DNA of 64,000 nucleotides from Oikopleura dioica (lineage: Eukaryota > Chordata > Appendicularia > Copelata > Oikopleuridae): assembly GCA_907165135.1 (NCBI GenBank), contig OU015566.1:374501-438500 (forward strand), given 5' to 3'. Below, in pieces: positions 22,086 through 30,447 of the stretch. A program made the translations under genes and the position numbers. Under the pieces are notes generated by a model that was not told the origin of the DNA, made no database searches, and saw only the letters and a list, made by a program, of their open reading frames with translations. Every line of letters begins with the position of its first letter. Positions within the stretch are counted from its first letter, which is position 1.

Positions 22086-22684
22086 ATTTACGAAAAAATT
22101 TCATTTTTGGAGGACTTTATATTGACAATACATCTGGATAGATGGTGTCCTTCTGCAGATGGGCTGATTTCCGATCATTAGTATAGTATCTTAGTAATAC
22201 CCCGCTGCGAGAATCAGATATGAAGGGTTTATATCCAAACAGCTGGAGATGATATCACAGGGAAGACGGAAAAAAACTCGAGGTACCAACCATCTGTGAT
22301 GAAGACAAAAGGATGGTGAATTTTTACATGAATAAAATAAATTTTAAACAAAAAAACCTAAAGTCGGATTGATTATGCCATGATTTTGGTTAGTTTTTTC
22401 GTTGAAAGGATAAGAATTATTATATGTTGGTCAATTTTCGCATTAAAAAATGATCGTTGTTGAATTTTTACATGATCGCTCGTTTTCAGAAATTTTAGAT
22501 CCCTTGCGCGAAGGGATATCCCACGCGCGAAGGGATCGGCGCGATCCCTTTGTTTCTGTGAGCGCTCCCTTTTCGTTGCCTCTCGTTGCGAGGCGATCCC
22601 TTACACCGTGGGATCGAAACGGCGCTGTGGCGCGCAATCCCTTCAAAATCCCCCGCGATTTGACACCCTGTCCCTGTTTCTAAT

Positions 22685-22895
22685 GAAGTATGAGCTGATG
22701 GACCTTGATCAGGCGTTCAAGGTCGTCAAGCTTTTTTAGCTTTTCGGAGGCTTGTATCACGTGACCACGTGACCAGACCAAAAAATTTTCAATGACAATT
22801 TTTTTAGTTGGCTCGACCTACATTATGTCCCGAAGTTTCAGCTCTCTACCTTGATGCTTTCTTGGGGTTGATTTTTTGCGCGTCGGCCCTCATGA
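22685..22895. repeat. second arm of the foldback element
   Basis: Matches 11671..11885 and ends at the same GCGCGTCGGCCCT boundary. Beyond it both flanks contain a CATGA string, a possible remnant of the target duplication. The next 360 bases (22896..23259) hold nothing I can assign. Confidence 0.65.
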
Positions 22896-23259
22896 GGGGA
22901 GGGCGCTGGGGCGCAATACCGATGGGAAGATTCGCTTTCGGAGTTTTCAAACTCCCTTCCGGGGCGCAAAATTGCTTTAGGGTGGCGCGCTTATTCCTTC
23001 AAAGAAATCCAAAACACACATTTTACAGCTTATGAATTATTGAATAGCAAACTCTCAAATTATCAAATAAAATATAAAACTGTTAAAAGAAGTGCAAGAA
23101 AAAAGAGTCACTTTTTTGTGACAGGCTGGATTCTTGTCACAGATATGAGAGTTTACTCACTCAAAATATATCGGCGGTAGTTTCTTTTTTGTTTTTTTTA
23201 TTCTGAGAATATAGACACACTTTATGAAAGCCTACCTAATTTGCAGCTGCTCTTAAGCG

Positions 23260-24026
23260 TTAAGGGTAAAACATCAAATCAGCCCGGCGCGCCACGCTGG
23301 ATCAGCGGCCCGCTGTGACCTACTTTTCAAAAGGCCGTTACTTATGAACGGATAAACTTTTTTCAAAACTTTCTTTTGGCTTATATTGATTAAAGCCTTC
23401 TCTTTTTGCATACTGAAAATGAGCGAAATCGTACACTAAAAAGTAGGGGAAACTGACATGAGTTGATTAAAATCTATCTCTTCTCACAATTTTCATCCGA
23501 TTTTTTTGAAACAAAAACCAGTCAGTAAAGCTCAGTTAGATCTAAAATTTGGTTTTCTCAGATCAAATTTTGAAGGTCTCTAGAATTTTATATGATCCTT
23601 TGAAATAAGCGCTGAACCGCGCCGCTACTTTCGCAGGAGCGCAGCGTGAGAGATAGGCGGGCGAAGCGTGAGAGCGCACATTTCAAAGGATCATATAAAA
23701 TTCTAGAGACCTTCGAAATTCGATCTGAGAAAACCAAATTTTAGATCTAACGGAGCTCTACTGACTGGTTTTTGTTTCAAAAAAATCGGATGAAAATTGT
23801 GAAAGGAGATAGATTTTAACCAACTCATGTCAGTTTCCCCTACTTTTTAATGTACGATTTCGCTCATTTTCAATATGCAAAGAGAGAAGGCTTTAATCAA
23901 TATAAGCCAAAAGAAAGTTTTGAAAAAAGTTTATCCGTTCATAAGTAACGGCCTTTTGAAAAATAGGTCACGGCGGGGCGCTGATCCAGTGTGGCGCGCC
24001 GCTCCGATTTGATGTTTTACCCTTAA
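23260..24026. mobile_element. TTAA-flanked foldback element with ~345-bp arms
   Basis: Bounded by TTAA on both sides (23260..23263, 24023..24026). The arms start GGGTAAAACATCAAATC and run about 345 bp each to ATTTCAAAGGATCATATAAA, around a ~70-bp GC-rich centre (about 23610..23680). A few substitutions distinguish the arms. No ORF. TTAA duplication is typical of piggyBac-type transposition. Confidence 0.85.
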
Positions 24027-24533
24027 GTCAAAAATAAAATTCAACCTCAAATGACTGCATAAATTGATAAGGCCATCAAATTTCGAACTTTTGTCGTCAT
24101 TAAAATGAACGAAACTACGATTTATATATCAGATCACGGAGTTTATTGCGGCGCTGTTTCAAGCTTTGGTTTTAGATTCATTTTTTTTTTGTGAATCTCC
24201 GGAATCTCACTTTCTATAAGCTCTATTAGAGCCTATAAGCAATAAGCTATCAATTCTAATCTAAAAGAAATTTTACACCGAAAAAAATCCAGTGCACCCC
24301 TTATTTTGTTGGTGTCAATTTCGATTTTTCTTCAAAACATCGAGTGGTTCACTTATTCTTCAACTATATTTCTTAATAAAAATAAGAATTAATCTTTGAT
24401 AATTTTGAAACGGGCTCAACAAAGACAATTTGTCTGCCACGATAAAAGCTAGTCCTCCGTAGCATATTAAATCAAAATGTAAGACAATAAAAATATAATC
24501 GTTTACGAAGTACAAATTTCTTTATAAATAGAT
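24027..24533. other. no gene recognised
   Basis: AT-rich sequence between two mobile elements; no ORF, RNA gene or clear repeat seen. Confidence 0.5.
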
Positions 24534-24548
24534 AGATCATATGATTTT

Positions 24549-24591
24549 GTATCGAACGTTTTCGTTTATTGGATAAACTTCATCAGGATAC
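24549..24591 (-). ncRNA. hammerhead ribozyme motif H3
   Basis: Minus strand: GTATC, CTGATGA, stem II GTTTAT/ATAAAC, GAAA, AACGTT, TTC, GATAC. GTATC pairs with GATAC as stem I. Confidence 0.7.
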
Positions 24592-24945
24592 TAAACTTAA
24601 GATGAACGAAAAAGAAACAGAGGAAAAAGAATACTTTTATGTTGAGAGAGCAGTGTGAAATTGCTAACTGAGGAAAACAGAAAAACAAGATCAAAAAATG
24701 GCTGTTTTTAGTCGAGCGCCAAAGTGGCCCAAAACAGTGCTCGACTAAATTAAAAAGTTTTGAACTGTTTGAAATCAGATTGTTCATTTAGGGAGGGTCG
24801 ATGCAGTAAAATAAGAAATTGTTCAGCGCTTCTCCTTTGACTCTCATTAGTTAGATTAGTTTGCAGAACATCAAAGTATTTTAAAGCATAGTCATTTTTT
24901 GAAAATTTGTATCGAATTTTCGGAGGATTTTAGAGTGAAAGGACT

Positions 24946-25203
24946 CTAGAGCAAGTTTCGATTGGGCGATTTTAGTCTTGTATTGACTGGTGAGATTTTT
25001 GTGCTTGGCTCACTAATGTAAGTTTCATAGCTTTTTTGAAAGGTCTTACAAGTGGAAAAATGTTTGAAGATGGAAGAAGACGCATTTTTATTCTGGTTGT
25101 TAGAATTAACATGTTCAGTCCAACGAATACCAGCTCTTCGTTTGGACTGACCAATGTATTGCGCTTTACAGTCACATTTCCAGGAATAAATGAGATCACA
25201 CAA
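24946..25203 (-). CDS. GIY-YIG endonuclease domain of a Penelope-like element (partial)
   Basis: 85-aa ORF. The sequence CDLIYSWKCDCKAQYIGQSK starts with a Cys-containing strand and continues to YIG, followed by RRAGIRWTEHV (a conserved Arg and a Glu-His turn). Further on is SIFKHFSTC. This is the GIY-YIG nuclease pattern with the Cys pairs seen in Penelope-like elements, which use it to nick target DNA. No upstream reverse transcriptase exon is left in the element, so the frame is a remnant. It ends at the minus-strand stop near 24946, about 350 bp before hammerhead H3. Confidence 0.7.
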   Translation of the reverse strand: MCDLIYSWKCDCKAQYIGQSKRRAGIRWTEHVNSNNQNKNASSSIFKHFSTCKTFQKSYETYISEPSTKISPVNTRLKSPNRNLL

Positions 25204-25564
25204 ATCGTATTTATCAGGGACTCTTTTGAGAAATTTGCCTAAGGCTCTTTCGAGTCGTATGGTTTTCCAACTAACGACTAGGCAAAAGAAGGTGTTACTT
25301 TTCGGAAGAGTTTTTGAAGACTAAGTCCAATAGAGTAGCATCTTTCACTAGTAAAATCGAGGCACAAGTTGAACTTTTTCACAATTTTAGAATCATCACG
25401 TTTCAGTGGCTCGAAATTATTGTTTTGGGCCACCTTGGCGCTCGACTAAAAACAGCCATTTTTGATCTTGTTTTTCTGTTTTCCTCAGTTAGCAATTTCA
25501 CACTGCTCTCTCAACATAAAAGTATTCTTTTTCCTCTGTTTCTTTTTCGTTCATCTTAAGTTTA

Positions 25565-25607
25565 GTATCCTGATGAAATTTATCCAATAAACGAAAACGT
25601 TCGATAC
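25565..25607 (+). ncRNA. hammerhead ribozyme motif H4
   Basis: Plus strand: GTATC, CTGATGA (25570..25576), stem II, GAAA (25593..25596), AACGTT, TTC, GATAC (25603..25607). One stem II G-C pair of H3 is an A-C mismatch here. Confidence 0.7.
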
Positions 25608-25663
25608 AAAATCATATGATCTATTAACGAAGTCAACCCGAAAAGATATATATTCTTTATAAA

Positions 25664-26241
25664 TTTCAAAAACCATCAAAAAAGTCAATCATGCGAGAAT
25701 GCCGTCGCTCCAACAACTATCGATTTTGCAACGAGTTTTTCAAATGGAGGTTCTATCGATGGAGACACAAGAACAATAACTGGTGATTCTTATGAGTCTC
25801 CAACAGAATACTCTGTTTCGACATCGGGCAATTTAAAGTAAGAAATCAAATTCAACTATAATTGATTTTTTTAGATCTTATTTATATGGCATCGACGGAC
25901 ATGGAACAGGTTCCTATTCTCCAAATACTGAAGCAACTCATCGATTCACCTCTTCATCTGATGGAATTACTTTCGACTTTACTTTTTGTGAAATTGATAC
26001 TGGCGGCGACTTCTTGATCTTCCGCAAACAAGATGGTCAGAAGTATTTTTTCACTGGCGACTTGACGGTAATGAAGAATTTTGATAATTTACCAAAATAT
26101 TTCAAGGGAACTCGATTTTCGCTCTCATCGCCATTTGTGGACGTGCATTTCACGACCAATGGAGTTGATCAATCGATCGGTTTTGATCTTGAAGTAATTG
26201 ATGGATATGAAGCATTCTTTGACGTAACAAGTCTTCGTTAA
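25664..26241 (+). CDS. 3' part of a gene for a probable secreted, CUB-like domain protein
   Basis: Two exons: an open one ending at 25837 and 25875..26241, joined in phase 2 across a 37-nt GTAAGA/TTTTTTAG intron. The readable product (about 180 aa) contains one early Cys (QSCENAVAPTT), Ser/Thr/Gly-rich beta-type sequence, then FDFTFCEIDTGGDFLIFRKQ and a C-terminus ending YEAFFDVTSLR. The pattern of Cys, aromatic strands and Asp-Gly turns recalls a CUB-like extracellular domain, but the match is weak. No start codon or signal peptide is visible. The Penelope-like element lies 40 bp upstream, so the 5' exons are further away or were lost. Confidence 0.45.
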
Positions 26242-26639
26242 CAATATCAGAAAAAAAAAATCTTATGTACATTCGCTTCGCTTTTCATTTGCGATTTTTT
26301 AGAAATGAATTGAATAAAACAAAAAATTATTAAAGATCCATTCAGTACTGAAAATGTCATGAATGTCACAAATTTTACGAGAGTCACGATTGTCACGACT
26401 TTGCTGAAAATGTCCAGAAAACAGAGATTACGCTGTAGTAAAGATTCTATAGAGAACACCGTCTGAGCTTACTTGTGGTGGTTTTTGTTTGGTTGTTGGT
26501 CATAGCTGTTTCAAGTAATTCGACCAAATGTCCAAATTCTTGGTATTTTTCCGAAAAAATTGCGATTTTACCATCAAAAATTTTTTTCAAAACATTTTTG
26601 GTGCATTTTTGGGAAAATGGCCCCACTTTGACGGGATTT

Positions 26640-26735
26640 TTGACCGTTTTCTCCAGCCAAAATTTATGCTACTTTTGCTTACTGCATTTTCGGTCACGGA
26701 AATCCCGATTTTCGTTGACCCCCTCCTTAAAGTCA
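26640..26735. mobile_element. end fragment of a TTAA/GGTCGACGAGAATCGGG element
   Basis: Contains GGTCACGGAAATCCCGATTTTCGTTGACCCCCTCC, the right end of the family seen complete at 52813..53477 and 63309..63710. Its other end is not visible. Confidence 0.5.
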
Positions 26736-26838
26736 AACTTAATTAAGAAATATCTCTTCTTTAGTTTCACGTTTAACAGAAACGCGACCTGAAAAAATTG
26801 TTTCTTTGGAGGAAAAAAAATACATTCTGGACACATCT

Positions 26839-27216
26839 CATTTAAGGGGCGTCTACGAGAATCGGGATTTCCGTGATCGAAAATGCGGGAAAACCTGACT
26901 AGAGAGGAAAAATCTGATTTTACTGGTGGATAGAAAAAGGTTGAAACAATTAGACGGCGATTAACTAGATATAAAAATTTTGCAAGAAAAAATCGGTCAA
27001 AAATCCCCTCAAAGAACGGCCATTTATGCACCAAAAATGATAATTTTTTTTTTACAATTTTGTTAATTTCGACCCCTAAATCTCAAATGATTTTTGACTC
27101 AACAGATTCGGGAAAATCTGTAGATTCCAAAAATATAAATTTCTTATGCATACTACGTGTAAATGCGAAATTACGATCAACCCTGAAAAAATTCTCGTCG
27201 ACTCCTCCCTTCACCC
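26839..27216. mobile_element. TTAA-family MITE (~380 bp)
   Basis: Left end TTAAGGGGCGTCTACGAGAATCGGG, right end CTCGTCGACTCCTCCCTTCA. It belongs to the GTCGACGAGAATCGGG family; the right border is TTCA rather than TTAA. Confidence 0.6.
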
Positions 27217-28605
27217 GTTAACAGGCGCGTTTCTTAACACAGACAGGCAGAAGCGTAGGCAAAATTGACCACCCTGTTATCGAGAATAAAATTTTGTTAA
27301 GAATTTGCTTTGAAATTTTGAACATCACAATGAAGGATTTTATCTTTGAGTTTGATTCGAAATTACGCTTCTTTATTCGAGATGATCCGCGCCGAAATCC
27401 TTGCGGAAAGAACCGGGCAAAAGAAAAAGATACGCGAAAATTAAGCTCGCTTGATTGGCTTGCTCATTTCACTGGGTAGCCTGGGCAAATGAAGATCTTG
27501 GAGAAATGAAGCTCTTGGGCTAATGAAGCTCAAATTTTGAATTGGCTCGAACGCGGAAGATCCGCGCCCGCGAATAAAAACAGACGATCGGAGGATCGGA
27601 GATCAGCGCGAATAAATCGGCGGATTAACCGCCAAAAAATCACGGAGAATCACAAGCGCTCCGAGATTGACAGCTCTTGCTATAAAGTATATTCTTTTAA
27701 GTTTGTTTAAAATTCTTCCAAAAATTTACTTAATGTTCTGTAATTGTCTTTTTAGAGCCATAAAGGGTTTTGGAGGGAGCGATTTTTATTCTCTTTACTT
27801 TTTCATGCTCCGCTTTGATTTTTTTCTAGAATTAACTGTTATGAAAGGAGATTTTACTTGCTTGCAACTCAGTTTTGAAATTTCGAGATGGCCGATCAAA
27901 AGGAGCCTGTTATCTCACAACCGACTGCTTCGTTATCGTGCCAGAATCAGGATTAGTTCTTGCTTACCATAAAAAACTCGTAAATATTAAACAGAAGAGA
28001 CGCTTTGTTTTCTTTTCGTATTATTAGAAATTTCTTTTTGTGGTTAAGAATTGCAGAACAGAATGAATAATATATACCAAAATGTAAAAAAAAAGTATAC
28101 CTTGAGTTTATTCTTGAAGCTAGAACGACAAGAATTTTTTTTTATCGCTTACAAACTCGGTCCACAAACATAGGGTCGGAATTGTAGCTAGAGACAATTC
28201 GCTAGAGACTATTTGAGTCTTTGAACTCTCGATTGGTCAATGCGAGCAAAAATAAACTTATATTTCAGACTAGTAGAATTACGAGCAGAGTTGGCAGAAC
28301 TGCCACGACTGTTACTGGGAGCTGCCAATTTTGGCAGTAATTTGGCAGTGGCAGTTTCATTTTTCAAGGACTGGTAGCTGCCAACCTACTGCCGCTTCGA
28401 AAGATATTAATTTATATATGAAGTTTTCTTTCTAAAACCACAAAAAAAACAACGCTTACAATCAAATTTCATTCCCGAGGCCTATTTTATTTAATCTTAG
28501 TTTTATCAAGAGAAACATTTTCATCTCGGATAACGTTTCTTTTTTATGTTGCATTTGTCATAAAGACTGCTTTGAAATAAGTTTGACTATAAAACTTCTT
28601 ATAAA
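27217..28605. other. no gene recognised; one GGCAGT repeat fragment
   Basis: Contains a GGCAGT-type repeat fragment at 28295..28385. A 101-aa ORF at 27667..27972 has no recognisable domain and no clear splice context. I cannot support a gene. Confidence 0.5.
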
Positions 28606-29380
28606 CAGTGAAAACCCATTTTAAGGCCCCTTTTTGGATGACAGCGAATTTCAAAAGTGGCCTTAAAATGGATATTTTTTGCTTTTCGTCGGATGACAAC
28701 AAATTTTCCCATATTTTTGGGACAAAAATGAATCATAAGGGCTTATAGGGGAAGGCCCGAGTCTACCGCATGTTTCTATCGCCCGAACCAAGTATGATTC
28801 AAAATGTGTTCTTTAAATTGGACTCTTGATGATTCTTTCTTTCATTCTTTCAAAAATATTTTTCTGTCAACAAATCAGAGAAATTGATCAAAAATCCCCA
28901 TCGAAATCTTCATGCACTTGAACCCAGCAATCTTCAAGCGATCATGGATCAACAAAGGACTACTTCAAAAGAATTATTTTCGAGAAGAAATCGAGCAGTT
29001 TGAAGATCTCGATGTTGCAGAAAATATTCTGGACAAACAAGAATTAGTCAAGCATTTTCTGGCGCTTCAAATGGAAGAGCTACGACTCGGCGAGTCGTAG
29101 CTCCCCGCTTCAAATTGATGAAACACGTCCTTGGACTCCGATGGAGATGGAAGAAATGCTTCAAGTTCAAGTGACAAACAATGCTGACACTGAATTTTTA
29201 GCCATCGACTTCAAAATGGCCGAAGACACAGTCGATGATAACTAGCTTTTACAAGCGAAACTGTAACTTTCGGATTAAAAAAAAAGTGGCCTTAAAAGGG
29301 ATTTTTTTAGGATGACAGATTTTGGAGATTTTCAGAAAAAGTGGCCTTAAAAGGATGGGCCTTAAAATGGGTTTTCACTG
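28606..29380. mobile_element. element with CAGTGAAAACCCATTTTAAGGCC ends
   Basis: A 775-bp element with inverted ends CAGTGAAAACCCATTTTAAG. Inside each end are GGCCTTAAAA and GATGACA motifs shared with 29782..32037, 59151..60575 and 61687..61962. TA directly at the ends is not preserved in this copy. It contains a short ORF (28912..29100). Confidence 0.7.
28912..29100 (+). pseudogene. possible transposase C-terminal remnant
   Basis: A 62-aa ORF starting MHLNPAIFKRSWINKGLLQK followed by an acidic stretch. The pattern (a W-x-x-x-G-L turn followed by Glu/Asp-rich sequence) recalls the tail of pogo/Tigger-type transposases and fits the TA-type ends of its host element. Similarity is weak and the upstream catalytic domain is missing. 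Confidence 0.3.
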
Positions 29381-29384
29381 AATA

Positions 29385-29540
29385 TAGTAAGGGCTTGCAA
29401 TTTCACTGATTTTTTTTCTGGGATTTTCTCTTAAATCCATGTATTTGCAAGCCCTAAAATGCACTAAATAGTGCAAATTGATTCCGGGTTTTCGCCGAAA
29501 AACGTGCATTTGCAAGGCCACAAATTGCAAGCCCTGACTG
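29385..29540. mobile_element. TA-flanked MITE (156 bp)
   Basis: Inverted ends (T/C)AGT(A/C)AGGGCTTGCAATTT, bordered by TA at 29383..29384 and 29541..29542. Non-coding. Confidence 0.75.
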
Positions 29541-29577
29541 TAGTATCGAAGTTTACATCTTTAGGCAGGCACAATTT

Positions 29578-29696
29578 GTGACTCAAAAGGCAGCTGCCGA
29601 TTTAGGCAGTCACTTGGCCATGGCAGTTGCAATTTTAAAAAGGCTGGCAGTGACTTGACAGTGGCAGCCGCCATTTTTTTCAGATTTCGAACTCTG
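29578..29696. mobile_element. fragment of the CAGAGTTCGAAATTT MITE family
   Basis: GGCAGT-rich body ending CAGATTTCGAACTCTG. Left end not preserved. Confidence 0.55.
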
Positions 29697-30000
29697 ATTA
29701 CGAGTATTTCGCGAAGTCTCCGAAAAATTGCTCGAAATTTTCACAGTTTGTTCAAGCATTCTTATAAGTAAAAGTGTATTACAGTTTGAAGCACTTTTAA
29801 GGCCGACCCTTTTAAGGCCACTTTTTCGAAAAATTCCGAAAATCTGTCGTCCTAAAAAAATCCACTTTAAGGCCACTTTCCCTTCAATTTCAGTTCAAAA
29901 TCCGAAAGTTACAGTGTCACTTGAAAAAGCTTTTTATTGTGGGAGAAGGTCCCCTCCTCTTAGGCATCGTAACTGGCTCAAATGGCGGACAAAGTCCCCA

Positions 30001-30072
30001 GGAGAAGTAGTGCAGTGGTAGCACACCGGTTCATGAACACGGAGGTCCCTGGTTCGACCCCAGGCTTCTTCA
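30001..30072 (+). ncRNA. tRNA-like unit in the 5' LTR of the miniature element
   Basis: Acceptor GGAGAAG pairs with CTTCTTC. D-stem GTGC/GCAC and T-arm CCTGG/CCAGG are intact. The A box (TAGTGCAGTGG) and B box (GGTTCGACCCC, 30051..30061) are near consensus. A TTTT run follows at 30077..30080. The anticodon arm is imperfect (two mispairs) and no anticodon can be named, so this is tRNA-like rather than a normal tRNA gene. Confidence 0.7.
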
Positions 30073-30375
30073 ATACTTTTCACTCGCCTTTGCCTGATCC
30101 TACAAACTGGTGAAGACAGTGGGTTGTCTAGGTAGCCAAAACAAACCCTAAGCTGAGATTGACGAGGGTCACTCAGTAGCTCAGGAGAAGCTGAAGGTTG
30201 GGAGGGTTGGTAGGCTTGTAACGGTTGCACGGGGACCGTGGCACCAGACAAAGAACCAAAACCTATGGCGGCATATGTAAGACGAGTGATTTGAGCAGTT
30301 ACTAGGGGGAGTTGTGGGAGAAGGTCCCCTCCTCTTAGGCATCGTAACTGGCTCAAATGGCGGACAAAGTCCCCA

Positions 30376-30447
30376 GGAGAAGTAGTGCAGTGGTAGCACA
30401 CCGGTTCATGAACACGGAGGTCCCTGGTTCGACCCCAGGCTTCTTCA
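30376..30447 (+). ncRNA. tRNA-like unit in the 3' LTR of the miniature element
   Basis: Same as 30001..30072, shifted by 375 bp; identical as far as I can read. Confidence 0.7.

Larger units (their letters stand above)
16732..22670 (-). mobile_element. hAT-family DNA transposon, copy B (inverted)
   Basis: A 5939-bp mirror image of copy A. Positions obey x+y=24663 for the 5' part and 24662 after intron 5. All paired ORFs have identical translations. The flanks are CTGGAGCA (16724..16731) and TCCCTGTT (22671..22678). Each is the reverse complement of one copy A flank (TGCTCCAG and AACAGGGA), so the target duplications are exchanged between the copies. Confidence 0.92.
24534..25622 (-). mobile_element. 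Penelope-like retroelement, truncated, with inverted terminal repeats
   Basis: Arms 24534..24725 and 25430..25621 are reverse complements, each carrying an outward-directed hammerhead motif. Between them lies a minus-strand ORF with a GIY-YIG-type nuclease domain, the C-terminal domain of Penelope-like elements. No reverse transcriptase is present, so this is the 3' part only. A solo arm occurs at about 46140..46310. Confidence 0.75.

Noticed and set aside
27667-27972. 101-aa ORF with hydrophobic start
   Set aside because: No known domain, no splice context, no paralogue in the window; composition is that of AT-rich noise.
30001-30072. Ordinary tRNA gene
   Set aside because: The anticodon arm has two mispairs and position 33 is not T; the unit is duplicated exactly within two LTRs, so it belongs to the retroelement.
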